A DNA stretch of 64,000 bases from JAAFHB01 sp942493325 (GTDB lineage: Bacteria; Bacteroidota; Bacteroidia; Bacteroidales; Prolixibacteraceae). The notes beneath the pieces are model-generated. The model did not search any database. It had not been told where the DNA came from and saw only the letters and a program-made list of their open reading frames with translations. Shown piece by piece: positions 37,469 through 48,200 of this stretch. Both the position numbers and the translations under genes were made by a program. Numbering within the stretch: position 1 is the first letter of the stretch; each line of letters starts with the position of its first letter. The stretch is from positions 6,448,001 to 6,512,000 of the forward strand of contig OW818689.1 in the NCBI GenBank assembly GCA_942493325.1, read 5' to 3'.

Positions 37469-39244
37469 CTATTTCAATATTTCTTCTTTCAGCTCCGAAA
37501 TGTAGTGATTATAAATATCCCGTGGAGATGCGTTGTGCTTTTTACACAAATAAGCGGCAATACTTACCACTTCACCCATTAATCCACCGGTACGCATAAC
37601 CCTTGCCGATCCTAAAGCCTGGTGTGTGATGCTTACATCTCTTCCGGCCATAAATAAATTGGTTATATTTCTCGAATATAATATCCGATAAGGTAAAAGA
37701 TAAGGCATTGGATATTTTGTATGAAGGTCATATGAAATGAAAGGGTCTTCAGTATAGTAATTTTCGTATTTTTCGTGTGGAATATGAACATCCATATCCC
37801 AGCCCGTAGCAATGAGCCCGTCATCGAAAAGAGTGGAATTCAGCAGATGCTGTTCGGTTAGAACCAGGTCCCCCATTAATCTGCGGGATTCTCTTTTTCC
37901 TGAAATATAGGCCGACCAATTTAGTTTGTACTTCTGATACGCGTTATCAACGTTTTTAAGCGCATCCCATGCCCCATACATTGCCCTGAAATTCCAGTCG
38001 CGAACCCATTCGTCATATTTGAAAGGATCGCGGTAAAATCCGCTTTCCCAATACCATCCACCAAGTGCCTTTTCTCCCTTTATACCATACGAACCGGGTG
38101 TTTCTCCACGTCCGGGAAACATTTTAGCGGTAAGGTCTAAAGCCCAGGAACATTTCGGAAAAGTAGTTTTATGGTCAGTTAACGAGATATTCCAGAGATT
38201 GCACTTCCCCATGATGGTATCACTCATTTCATAGTCGGCTCCAGCCAGAAAACCAATCACTGCATCACCTGTACAGTCGGCAAACAATGTTCCGTTAATC
38301 AGGTTTCTTTCTCCCGTAATGACGTTCTCTGCAATAACAGCACGAATCTGATTTTTTTTCACTACAACTTCGTTTGCCCGGCAATTTAAGTACAGATCAA
38401 TATTCTTCTCATTTTGCAACAGGGCAAGTTTTCGATCATCTTCGTACAACTCCCCTGTATTTTCATCACCATAATGTGCTTTTTTTTCCTGTTCCAACTC
38501 CTTTACGATGTTACCCAGCTTAGGGTAAGGTGGAACATTTATGGCGCCTCCCAGCCATACCCGCGTTTCGGAACTGTTATTCCCGCCTACAACCGGCCGA
38601 TCCTGTATCAATGCAACCTTTAGTCCCTTCCGCGCAGCCATAACCGAAGAGGTGATTCCCGGTATTCCTCCTCCCACAACAACCAGGTCATAATTCCCGC
38701 GTTGCCTGGGTTTGGTAGTTCCCAGCAATTTACGGCGGAACCTGGTTAATTCGTCCGAGTCATTGGTCGGTTTGAAATTCAGATTTTCACACAGCAATAT
38801 CGCATCACATCTTCCTTCAAAACCGGTTAAATCCTGCAGTTCGATGCGGGCATTTGTGCCCTCAATGATTGCTATTCCGCCATCATGCCACGTCCACTCT
38901 GCGTATTTTGTACCAAAAACCCCAGGTAAAATGAATCCATTTATAACGATATTAAATTTGCCGGGTGCTCCTTCAGCATCCCATTGGGCAACCCAGTCTT
39001 TGGTACGCACCCATACCCTGTATTTTCCTTGCTTTTTGATCGGAATAGTTGTCACCGCATTTTCTACTTTTACGCCCAATCCATGTGCCAGGAGATAGGG
39101 AGATCCCATTTCATCCATAAATTGCTGATCAACAACCCAACCCCCTTTATTTGCGAAACTCTCGGCTTCGACAAGTATCGGTTGTGCCTTTATTCCTGCC
39201 AGGCCTGAAAGGAAAAGAAGTGCGATAACTACTATTTTCTTCAT
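37469..39244 (-). CDS. Secreted FAD-dependent oxidoreductase with N-terminal carbohydrate-binding-like domain (paralog 2)
   Basis: The ATG ending at 39244 gives 591 residues with a Sec signal peptide (VVIALLFLSGLAGIKAQ). The N-terminal domain repeats the paralog pattern (ESFANKGGWVVDQQFMDEMG, then GRCDAILLCEN). The FAD-binding loop is VVVGGGIPGITSSVMAARKG, where GIP replaces the GVA/GAA of the other two copies. RPVVGGNNSSE, FADCTGDA and FMAGRDVSITHQA are conserved. It is the most divergent of the three single-domain copies, which suggests a different substrate. The intergenic gap upstream is 186 bases, enough for its own promoter. Confidence 0.85.
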   Translation of the reverse strand: MKKIVVIALLFLSGLAGIKAQPILVEAESFANKGGWVVDQQFMDEMGSPYLLAHGLGVKVENAVTTIPIKKQGKYRVWVRTKDWVAQWDAEGAPGKFNIVINGFILPGVFGTKYAEWTWHDGGIAIIEGTNARIELQDLTGFEGRCDAILLCENLNFKPTNDSDELTRFRRKLLGTTKPRQRGNYDLVVVGGGIPGITSSVMAARKGLKVALIQDRPVVGGNNSSETRVWLGGAINVPPYPKLGNIVKELEQEKKAHYGDENTGELYEDDRKLALLQNEKNIDLYLNCRANEVVVKKNQIRAVIAENVITGERNLINGTLFADCTGDAVIGFLAGADYEMSDTIMGKCNLWNISLTDHKTTFPKCSWALDLTAKMFPGRGETPGSYGIKGEKALGGWYWESGFYRDPFKYDEWVRDWNFRAMYGAWDALKNVDNAYQKYKLNWSAYISGKRESRRLMGDLVLTEQHLLNSTLFDDGLIATGWDMDVHIPHEKYENYYTEDPFISYDLHTKYPMPYLLPYRILYSRNITNLFMAGRDVSITHQALGSARVMRTGGLMGEVVSIAAYLCKKHNASPRDIYNHYISELKEEILK

Positions 39245-39430
39245 AATTCCATGGTTTTTACTTTTCACGTTTAATGAAGGGTGGTGCCAATGGCATCCGT
39301 GGTGTTCCGCCACCCCCTCTGGAACTGTCTGAGTTATTGTCAATCATGTGCAAATTAAGAAAAATAAGGTCCATATCTCGTGCCCACGGTGTGTTTTTAT
39401 TGTCGGTCTTCATTGAAAATCCCCGGTTCT

Positions 39431-40888
39431 TCAATTGTAATTAATAATTGCCGTGGCTTTACACTTTTTACTCACTTTTATCCTCATCCAAATAGCGGAA
39501 TAGGCATCGGGAAATTCATAATGCAGGTATTCTTTGGGCTTCACTACCATGGTTTTGAAGTCGCGAAAATCCCCGTTCCCCATAAAATCTGTTTGAATAG
39601 TGAATTCAACGTTTTCGGCCGAATCGTGGTAGATATGCACCGATTTTTTGTCAAAGCCATTCATCAGATAAGGATCCGACAATTCGCCGGCGACCACAGG
39701 CGATTGATACCATACCCCTCCGTAACCTTTGGGTTTTCCGAATCCCCATAAATCGTCTGTTTTACCAAACCAAAGTCCGGCTTGTGATTGTCCTGCCAGT
39801 GGATTCCGGTCCTGAGGCCCGAATTTCATTGGAGTTGCCTGGTTTCCTCCAAAAACCAGCATCCCCCGCCATGAACAGAAATCGGGAATGACACGCAGGT
39901 GGCTTGATATTGGCTTGATGGCCCATAACTGGTTGCCGTAAGTATGCATACCGATTTCATAGAAAAGACCGTGGCAATCCATCAACGCACGCTCGGTTTC
40001 AATCTCCCGGATTCGCATCCATTCTGTACAACTGGTCTCGTCGAAAGTCCGGCTCCCTTTAGGCAAGCGGTATCTTTTCCATTCCCCGTTGATTAAAACA
40101 CGCACGATAACCGAGATTCGGTCCCATCCGGTCGCGATCATCGGATCTCCGAATGAACCGGCATTCCAGACTTCTGTAAATGCAGTTTTCTCCAGAATTT
40201 TCCACGCGCCCTTTCCATCCCATTCTGCCAATCGGCCTGCATCCCATTCACCATTAAAATCCTTTGCGTTGTAACTATTATTACAAACAACTACTCGTCC
40301 ATGTGCCGTAAAACCGCTCTTGAAATGGGGTTTCGATCCTTTAGGCTCCTGCAATTCGTCCATCAATTGGAAGAGTTGCGTAACTTTGAGTGTATGCACA
40401 TCAACCTCAAAAAATTCGCCTTCCATAGCCAGGTAATACAACTTATTGACCGGATCGGTCAGGTGATTCATAGTTGCAGCAAGGCGATGATTGCTGAATT
40501 CTTTAATCAGTCGAACATTTCCCAGGGTATCAATCAGATAAGGCCCGATTGCTAGCTGCATACTGTGAGTGTGAATCAGCCTGTTGGCGTAAGTTCCGAC
40601 AATACTGGCCGGATTTTTTTTAAGCTGCAGATTTTCATCAATTTCATAGAGCCCGGTTCCATTTCCGGTGCCTGCAAGATGAGCCACATAGGTCATGACC
40701 CAAAGACGATTGGCCCAGGGCATTAATGCACCCGTACCTGCTTCAGTCCGGGGATAATGACTGGCTGTTAATGCAAGAGAAGGAAATACCCCGCTTACCT
40801 GGTTTGGGATATTTACATTTTGAGCAATGCCTGTTATCGAAAACAGAATGATGAAAAATAATGTGATTAACCGGCTTTTTGTATTCAT
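39431..40888 (-). CDS. Secreted protein of unknown family, probably beta-propeller-like
   Basis: 485 residues with a Sec signal peptide (LITLFFIILFSITGIAQ). I do not recognise a named family. The sequence is rich in short beta-strand patterns and Trp (GTGALMPWANRLWVMTY, ARLAEWDGKGAWKIL, KRYRLPKG), as in beta-propellers. It is clearly homologous to the upstream 827-residue lipoprotein along most of its length: GTGA.(V/M)PWA.RLWV.TY, HLTDP..K.YY..ME..F.EVDV.TL, ATGWD, ETERALMDC. It ends with a jelly-roll-like segment (EFTIQTDFMGNGDFRDFKT). The gene is 24 bases downstream of its paralog, hence co-transcribed. A glycan-binding or enzymatic role is possible. Confidence 0.7.
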   Translation of the reverse strand: MNTKSRLITLFFIILFSITGIAQNVNIPNQVSGVFPSLALTASHYPRTEAGTGALMPWANRLWVMTYVAHLAGTGNGTGLYEIDENLQLKKNPASIVGTYANRLIHTHSMQLAIGPYLIDTLGNVRLIKEFSNHRLAATMNHLTDPVNKLYYLAMEGEFFEVDVHTLKVTQLFQLMDELQEPKGSKPHFKSGFTAHGRVVVCNNSYNAKDFNGEWDAGRLAEWDGKGAWKILEKTAFTEVWNAGSFGDPMIATGWDRISVIVRVLINGEWKRYRLPKGSRTFDETSCTEWMRIREIETERALMDCHGLFYEIGMHTYGNQLWAIKPISSHLRVIPDFCSWRGMLVFGGNQATPMKFGPQDRNPLAGQSQAGLWFGKTDDLWGFGKPKGYGGVWYQSPVVAGELSDPYLMNGFDKKSVHIYHDSAENVEFTIQTDFMGNGDFRDFKTMVVKPKEYLHYEFPDAYSAIWMRIKVSKKCKATAIINYN

Positions 40889-40912
40889 AGGTAGAAGTCC
40901 AATAATTAATTC

Positions 40913-43396
40913 TTATTCATACTTTAACCACGCTGTAGCGTCACAGGATTTATTGGTCACGAACCTGATCCAGCGCGACTGGAAACTATCCGGAAAACGG
41001 AATTTGAATGTTTCCCCGGGTTTTACGCTTACTTCCTGGTACATCATCCATGGGCCATGACCGATGGGCTCTGCTTCAATTTTAAAGGCGACTGTCTCTT
41101 TTGAATTATGGGAAAGTGTCAGATTGCGCTGGTCGTAAAAACCGATGAGGTATGGATCGGATGGTACACCGGCTTTTACATCTGAATTTTTCCACGGACC
41201 GCCTTCGCCAACCGGTTTTCCGGCCAGCCATAAATCGTCTATTGTTCCGGCCCAGACTGCAGCTTTTCCGTCTGATGAAGTCACTACATGTGCATTACCC
41301 TTTGCGGATTTAGGGTTAATTCCTGTCATAATCAGCATGCCACGGTACGAAGCATAATCGTGAATCCGAAAGTTATGCGATGAAATGGGCCTGATTTTGG
41401 CAAAACCATCGGCATTTTCGGCAGGAAGTTCATAAAACGTTCCTGAACAATTTAACAGGTCGCGCTCCGTTGCCACCTCGCGACAAATACGTACCACTGC
41501 ATTATCGGTTAATTCAGTAAATTTTGGATCTCCTTTTGGCAATCTCCAACGTCGGTTGCGGTCGTCGATAACCAGTACAGATGCTTCATCGATAGTTACG
41601 GTCCTGGCAGGAATGGCAAATTTTTCGCGGATAAATGAGGCTGATTTGACATCTTCCTTTTTTACAAGATTCATCAGGGAATCCAACTCGTAATATCCGT
41701 TTTCAGTAAAACCTTTATCCGAAACTGTTCCTGATAAAACGCCCAGTTGCCGGCGGTTGTTACCAAGACCCCAAAGTAATCCGGCACTTGTATTCGACTC
41801 GTTTACATTGGCTAAACCTTTAAAAATCGGAGATGCCTTTCTGGAACGATTATCTTTCTGTGTATACGAAAAATGGACCGTAGCTTTTGTCTCCTGGGCC
41901 ACTTTAACCCTGATCCATTCACCCTTATCGGATGAATTAAAGGGAACATTTGCCGATTCATCAGCCTTGACCGTGATTGTTTTGAAGCTGGTCCATGTAT
42001 TGTTTCCCTTTGCATCTATTTCAAAAGTGAACGATACCGGTTGTTTTCCTTCATTTTTTAACCAGGCACAGCGATATTCCCATCCAGCAAAAAGGAAAGG
42101 TTCGGAAACCTCGCCCGATTTAATGTTTTCCGAAATCCAGAGTGCACCTTCCGAAGTATTGGGTCCAAGTTCATCGGGTTTTTCCAGCGAAGTAAACCAA
42201 AGGTTGGAATTTGACTGGCCGGGTCCTTCAATGCTGCCTTTCACTTTTCGTTTGTTGAGGAATTCCTTTTGTGCCGAATCGTCACAGCCAAAAACCAGCT
42301 GATTATTCCAGCGGGTATAGTCGCCGATCACTTTCAGGTAAGCCGTACGCGGACGGATACCCGACGAATTGCCGGCGGTAAACTTTCCCGGAAAACTCCA
42401 GAACATGCCATGCATGGTCATTAAATAGTCGGGTTTTTCTGCTGTGCCGATGTCGCGGATACGGGGCCATTCGGTATTCCACCCGTGAGCGCCGTCGTAG
42501 GAATGGCTGGCTTTCGGTAAACGGTAGAAATTCCATCCTGTTTCAGGATTTCTGACGCCTAAAAGTAACGACTTATGATCCCATCCCGTGGCCCAGATAG
42601 GGTCAGTTTCAGGATTGGTATTTCCATAGATTCCGCCCGGCCCCGTAACTTCAACAAACTGGTTGCGCCGAACCGTTTTCCATTCTTTCCCATTCCATTC
42701 TGAAAGAGCACCTGATTCTGTGTCAAATTTGCTCAGGGCAAGCTGATTGGCTTCGCCGTTATTGGAGTACACAGTTACGCCCTGACCTGAATAATAACCT
42801 TTTCCATGAGCGCCCGGCAGAAGTTCTGCAACCTGGACCATTTCGCCGGGTTTCCGGTTCACATTGCCATCCTTATACAATAGTTTCGGTTCCAGCGTCT
42901 TCACATCCACTTCGTAAAAACCTTCTTCCATCGTTGCGTAATATATTTTGCCAGCAGGATCAGTAAGATGACGCGCATTGCCGGTATGACGGCCGGGCAT
43001 TAGTTTGTATGGAATTGCCCTGACTTTCCCATTCCCGTCAATGGCATAGGGTCCGATAAATAGCTGGTTACTTTCCTTATGAATCATTCTGTTTGCTGGA
43101 GTACCTCCTGTACTTTCCGGTCTGATCGTTTTTTGAAGATCAGAAGTGATCTCATACAATTTGTCCGACGATCCAAACGGCTGATGAGGCCCGTAAGTAA
43201 CTACCCACAATCGATCCGCCCACGGAACAACGGCACCCGTACCACATTCTCCTTCATTGTTGTAATAGGCAAGATGCGGATAGATACCGCTAAATGAGGT
43301 TGTTTTTTGTTTTTCCTTAACCGCACAAGCTGTCGAAAAAATTACAGCACATATTGCAATTACCAATCGCTTGTTCATTGTATTATGTTTCTTCAT
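40913..43396 (-). CDS. Lipoprotein of unknown family with internal duplication
   Basis: 827 residues, lipobox FSTAC, so probably outer-membrane anchored. Residues about 35-510 form one full unit homologous to the 485-residue neighbour. Residues about 525-827 are a second, shorter copy that lacks the N-terminal third: RRWRLPKGDP, VATERDLLNCSGTFYEL, FAKIRPISSHNFRIHDYASYRGML and TIDDLWLAGKPVGEGGPW all have counterparts in the neighbour's C-terminal half. The Met at residue 7 is an alternative start. It is the first gene after the SusCD terminator and heads the run of oxidoreductase genes. No catalytic motif was identified. Confidence 0.7.
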   Translation of the reverse strand: MKKHNTMNKRLVIAICAVIFSTACAVKEKQKTTSFSGIYPHLAYYNNEGECGTGAVVPWADRLWVVTYGPHQPFGSSDKLYEITSDLQKTIRPESTGGTPANRMIHKESNQLFIGPYAIDGNGKVRAIPYKLMPGRHTGNARHLTDPAGKIYYATMEEGFYEVDVKTLEPKLLYKDGNVNRKPGEMVQVAELLPGAHGKGYYSGQGVTVYSNNGEANQLALSKFDTESGALSEWNGKEWKTVRRNQFVEVTGPGGIYGNTNPETDPIWATGWDHKSLLLGVRNPETGWNFYRLPKASHSYDGAHGWNTEWPRIRDIGTAEKPDYLMTMHGMFWSFPGKFTAGNSSGIRPRTAYLKVIGDYTRWNNQLVFGCDDSAQKEFLNKRKVKGSIEGPGQSNSNLWFTSLEKPDELGPNTSEGALWISENIKSGEVSEPFLFAGWEYRCAWLKNEGKQPVSFTFEIDAKGNNTWTSFKTITVKADESANVPFNSSDKGEWIRVKVAQETKATVHFSYTQKDNRSRKASPIFKGLANVNESNTSAGLLWGLGNNRRQLGVLSGTVSDKGFTENGYYELDSLMNLVKKEDVKSASFIREKFAIPARTVTIDEASVLVIDDRNRRWRLPKGDPKFTELTDNAVVRICREVATERDLLNCSGTFYELPAENADGFAKIRPISSHNFRIHDYASYRGMLIMTGINPKSAKGNAHVVTSSDGKAAVWAGTIDDLWLAGKPVGEGGPWKNSDVKAGVPSDPYLIGFYDQRNLTLSHNSKETVAFKIEAEPIGHGPWMMYQEVSVKPGETFKFRFPDSFQSRWIRFVTNKSCDATAWLKYE

Positions 43397-43425
43397 GATT
43401 AGTGTATATATATAATGGTTATCAA

Positions 43426-43450
43426 AAAGGGTGACAATTAGCCACCCTTT
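43426..43450 (-). terminator. Rho-independent terminator downstream of susCD
   Basis: On the minus strand the arms aaagggtg (43443-43450 region) and caccctt (43426-43433 region) form a hairpin followed by TTTTT. It lies 90 bases after the SusD stop and 30 before the next gene's start, so it would separate the SusCD transcript from the downstream run. Confidence 0.7.
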
Positions 43451-43497
43451 GATTTGATCAGCAAAACCTGATAATGGGTTTGTTCAATCTGTATAAT

Positions 43498-43523
43498 GTT
43501 CGGAGTCTTTGAAAACTCCGAAC
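43498..43523 (-). terminator. Hairpin directly after susD
   Basis: Perfect nine-base arms gttcggagt (43498-43506) and actccgaac (43515-43523) with an eight-base loop, 17 bases past the susD stop. No T run follows; it may stabilise the 3' end of the mRNA. Confidence 0.5.
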
Positions 43524-43539
43524 GTTAATTATTTGTATA

Positions 43540-45228
43540 TTAATATCCTGTATTTTGTTTTAGATTCTGATTAATTAGTATTTCCTTTGATGGAATTGGC
43601 CAAAGGTATTGTTTGGTGGCATCGAAATTTCGGACAGCTCCACGTTTTACCAGACCGGCATTGTACATTGGGGCAAAATCAGCAACACCATCCTCATCTA
43701 TTGCTGGTACTTGCGGGAAAAACCACAAACCAGGGGCAACAACTTTTGTACGTAAATCGGCAGGATCCAGCATGTTGTAATTTGGAATATTCAGCACTTT
43801 TGCTGCCAATTTCCATCGGATAATATCCATGTACCGAATACCTTCCAAAGCAAATTCCATGCGTCGTTCTGAACGGACAATCTTACGAAGATCAGCTTTT
43901 ACTGTTGAGGTAACAGCAGGATACAAAGATGTTTGAGTTGCGGCTACTTTATAGGCACGTGCACGGACTTTATTGATGGCATCATGCACTGTCTGATCTA
44001 TTTCACCAAGCTCAATTTTGGCCTCGGCATACATTAATAAAACATCAGCAAAACGAATGATAATTTTATCTGGTTCAGGCTTAAATGAATTCAGTAACCA
44101 ATCACCGTCAATCCCTTTTTTCCACAGAAGTGCATTATATGATGCGTATTGAGCAACTGAGCGGCTATCTTTATTGTCCACTTTTGCATTTGTCGATATT
44201 TTCAATACTTTAAGTGTGTCAGGATGTGGCTGATAAATATAATCCAAATGTGGAGTCTGAAATTCAACTATTGTTGCAGAACACCTTGGGTCACGATTTT
44301 TGAATGGAGACTTTGGGTCAAACAAAGGAGACTCGTCGATCGGCAGGCCGTCCTTACAAAGGAAAGCAGAGAATAATTCCCAGGTTGGAAATTTGGCGCC
44401 CCATCCGCCAGCATTTCGGGGAATAAAGTCCTGACCTCCACCCAAAGTAACCTTTAGAACCACAGATCTGGGCAAACCGAAAATAGTTTCAACTGAATTT
44501 TTAGTTTTTGACAGAAATAAATCTGAAAAATCGGTATGCAAACTGTAAGTGCCTTGATCCATACATGCTTTGGCAGCATCTCTGGCCACAGCAAAGTCTC
44601 CCATATACAAAGCAATTCGCGCTTTCATCGCCAGTGCTGCCCCTTTGGTGGCACGTTTCAGTTCATTCGCTCCGTAACTAGCCGGCAGATTAGCTGCGGC
44701 AAAATCAAAATCATCATATATGGCTTTCAAAATAGTTGCTTTTGGCGATTGAGACATTGCAAATGACTCATCAAGTGTGAGTACTCCGGTATAGTAGACT
44801 ACATCCCCATAATGCGAAATTAATTTGGAGTACTGCGCTGCACGGACAAACTGAGCCTCAGCTTTGAACTTATTGATGGTTGCTTCCGGAATGGATCCTG
44901 CATTTTTGTCAATACTGGACAAGATGGTGTTGGCCCGTGAAATTGCTTTGTAAGAATTTGTCCAAAGGGTGTTAACAAAATCTGATTCGCCATTGATTGT
45001 TGCCCCGGTTATTGCTGTAAGTACATCGCGGTAAATTAAATCATCAGTCCAGTCATCGGCATCGGTACCCCAGAAAGCATCTTTGTAAAGACCATTAAGA
45101 GACATGTTAATTTCCTCTGGTGTTGAATACCAGGTTTCGCTTGAACCGTATGATAGTGGATTCAAATCCAATTTATCACAAGCAGTTAAGACAAGCAATC
45201 CTAACAAGGGTAATATTTTATTTTTCAT
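43540..45228 (-). CDS. SusD/RagB-family glycan-binding lipoprotein
   Basis: Surface lipoprotein that caps the SusC channel and binds the oligosaccharide. It has 562 residues with lipobox LLVLTACDKLDLNP. Typical SusD segments are present: AISRANTILSSIDK, FKAEAQFVRAAQYSKLISHYGDV, RFADVLLMYAEAKIELGE, and RRMEFALEGIRYMDIIRWK near the C-terminus. It sits 12 bases downstream of SusC, the standard arrangement. Its glycan cannot be read from the sequence. Confidence 0.96.
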   Translation of the reverse strand: MKNKILPLLGLLVLTACDKLDLNPLSYGSSETWYSTPEEINMSLNGLYKDAFWGTDADDWTDDLIYRDVLTAITGATINGESDFVNTLWTNSYKAISRANTILSSIDKNAGSIPEATINKFKAEAQFVRAAQYSKLISHYGDVVYYTGVLTLDESFAMSQSPKATILKAIYDDFDFAAANLPASYGANELKRATKGAALAMKARIALYMGDFAVARDAAKACMDQGTYSLHTDFSDLFLSKTKNSVETIFGLPRSVVLKVTLGGGQDFIPRNAGGWGAKFPTWELFSAFLCKDGLPIDESPLFDPKSPFKNRDPRCSATIVEFQTPHLDYIYQPHPDTLKVLKISTNAKVDNKDSRSVAQYASYNALLWKKGIDGDWLLNSFKPEPDKIIIRFADVLLMYAEAKIELGEIDQTVHDAINKVRARAYKVAATQTSLYPAVTSTVKADLRKIVRSERRMEFALEGIRYMDIIRWKLAAKVLNIPNYNMLDPADLRTKVVAPGLWFFPQVPAIDEDGVADFAPMYNAGLVKRGAVRNFDATKQYLWPIPSKEILINQNLKQNTGY

Positions 45229-45240
45229 AATTGTTCAGTT

Positions 45241-48200
45241 TTAGAATTTAACAGATACACCAAAAATGAATGATGTGGTAATAGGATATGCCGTTGATGA
45301 CATTTCCGGATCCCATCCTTTTGGATAATTGTTGATTGAAAAAAGATCACTGACAGTAGTATATAGTCTTACACTCTGAAGTCTGACTTTTTCAGTTACG
45401 AATTTAGGAACATTGTACCCTAAAGTAATATTCTTTACCCGAAAATAGGCGCCGTCAAATAACCAAAAGTCAGACATGGTATAGTTGTTCCCGGCAGAGG
45501 TGTTAGTAAACCGCGGGTAGGTGACCACCAGATTTTGAGCATCCGTGTTGTATTTGCTCCAGTAATTACCTTCAAGAATGGAAGGGAAATTTCCGTAGTT
45601 TTCGAGCAATGGCTGAACCATCGTACTGTTCAGTCTTACATTTTGTTGTCCGACACCCTGTACAACTACCGATAAGTCGAAATTTTTATATCCAATTGAC
45701 ACGTTCGCTCCGTACATATAGTGTGGTAAGGAACCTCCCAGTAAAACCCGATCATATTCAGGTGAAATCTTTCCGTCAGGTTCGCCAGTTGGGCCACTGA
45801 TGTCTTTGTATCGGACATCACCTGGTTTTACATTGTTATTGAGCTTCGCCGAAGCATCAACATCTGCCTGGGTCTGATACAATCCCTCTGACAGATAACC
45901 ATACCATTCATTGAATTCACTTCCTTCCCGTTTGATTTGATCACCAAGAAACTCAGTTCCTCCCAAATCGCCCATTACAGACGTAAAATCAGAGATATTT
46001 GCAGACACAGCATAATCCATATCTCCGATTTTGTCATTCCAGCCAATCTCAAATTCCCAACCGTCTGTATTCATCTTACCCGTATTCTGGTTTGGGTTGT
46101 CAAATCCAAGGTAAATTGGGATTTGGAGTTGCAATAACATATCTTTGGTTGTTTTCTTGTAATAGTCGCCCGTGAAACGAAGTCTGTTGTCGAAAAAATT
46201 TGCATCGATACCCACGTCAACCGATTCAGTTTTTTCCCATGAAATATCACGGATGGCATATTGCCATTGGGCAGCAGATTGTGCCGAAACAGCCGTATTT
46301 CCCTGGTAGAATAATGAATTTGTTTCGAAATTTAAGGCTGCCTGGTATGGATAGTTCCCAATCCTTTCGTTCCCTAATGTTCCCCATGAACCCCTGAGTT
46401 TTAAAAATGAAATGGTGGATTGATCCTTCATAAATGATTCTTCTGATAGTACCCAGCCGGCAGAAAAAGATGGGAATGAACCCCACCGGTAATCCTGATG
46501 GAACCTGGATGAACCATCGTACCGGATATTTCCTTGAAGAAAATACTTGTTCTGGTAGTTGTACATGATACGTCCGAAATAGGAGCGATAAGCATTTTCA
46601 TATGCTTCACCGCTATTGTCACGCAAGATAAGTGGGCCAATATTCAGATATGGATAGGACGTCAGGCCATATTGTCCGCGCGAAGCGCCAAGATTCTCGT
46701 TGAAAGCAGTATAGTATTCATAACCAACCATTGCATTCAAATTATTCAGTCCGAATGATTTGGTATAATTGGTTAAGAATTGATAAGTTACCCTATAGCT
46801 GTCGTTACGTACTTCATTCAGTGTTGTTTCCTTTGCTCCTTCGAGGTGTCCCGAAATGGTCCCCGGATTGTTGTATGCGGTATAAGGTATTGCAAGAGCA
46901 AATTTCTTGCCTTTGTCAAAATTGTAAGTTGGTGAAACGACTCCTGAAAATTTTAGTCCATTAAAAGGGGTAAAATCAATCGAGATTTTACCACCAACGG
47001 CATTGTAGTAATTATCGTTTGTTCCGCCATATTTCATTTGTCCGTAAATATTGGCACCATCTTTTCCTGCGCCCACACGTCCGTCCGACCACATTGCTGC
47101 ATAAATTGGAGGAACAACACCCATTTTGTACATGGGATCAACAACTGGTTGTTTCGAAATACTTCGTTTAAAGTTAAAATCGATTGTTGCTGTTAAGTAG
47201 TTGTTGATTGTTATATCGTTGTTAAAACGAGCAGTCAGTCGTTCATAAGTACGGGCATCGTATAATGCATCCGTTTTGTCATAGGCAAGGGATGCTTTCG
47301 TTTTAATAGCTTTGGTTCCGGCTGTGATACTCAGGATATGGCTTTGACGTGGAGCATTATTGTTCATAATCAAGCTTCTCCAGTCGGTATTGGGATAGAG
47401 GTCAGGATTTTGAGCGGTCAGATCTGTATAATTGTCAACAATATCTTTGATATAAGTCGGATATTCATTGGAATTGTTATTGTTATCATTCCACCGTAAT
47501 TCATTTACGTGTTTCATAAATGTAACAGCATTTACATAATCAGGCATTTCCGTTGGTTTCTCAAAACCGTATTCCATGTTGTATTCCAATGCAAGCTGGC
47601 CTGATTTTGCCCTTTTTGTCGTAACAAGAATAACTCCGGCAGCCGCTCTTGAACCATATATAGAAGCTGAAGCAGCGTCTTTCAGAACCGAAATATTTTC
47701 AACATCATTTGGATTTACACTATTGATGTCATCAACAGGAACTCCATCCAATATTATTAATGGATTATTTTCACCAATTGTCGTAATTCCACGAATCCGG
47801 ATCGTTGCAGTAGCGCCTGGTGCGTTATTATTTCGTGTCACCATCAATCCGGGGACAGTTCCCTGGAGTGCCTGTGATATTTGAGTTGTTTTACGGTTTG
47901 CGATAACGTCACCCTTAATTGATCCTATAGCGCCGGTGAGGTCACTCTTTTTTACCGAGCCATAACCAATAGCAATGACCTCTTCAATACCAATGGTTTC
48001 TTCTTCAAGCACGGTATTAAACGATGTTTTCCCACCAATAACAACCTCCTGTGATCGCATCCCCACAAAAGAGATGACAAGCACTTTGGCCTCCGGTGAA
48101 ATTGCCAATGAGAATTTTCCATCATTATCAGTGGTTACACCTGTCATTGTACCTTTCACAACGACAGAAGCTCCCGGGATTGGCATCCCGGCCTGATCCG

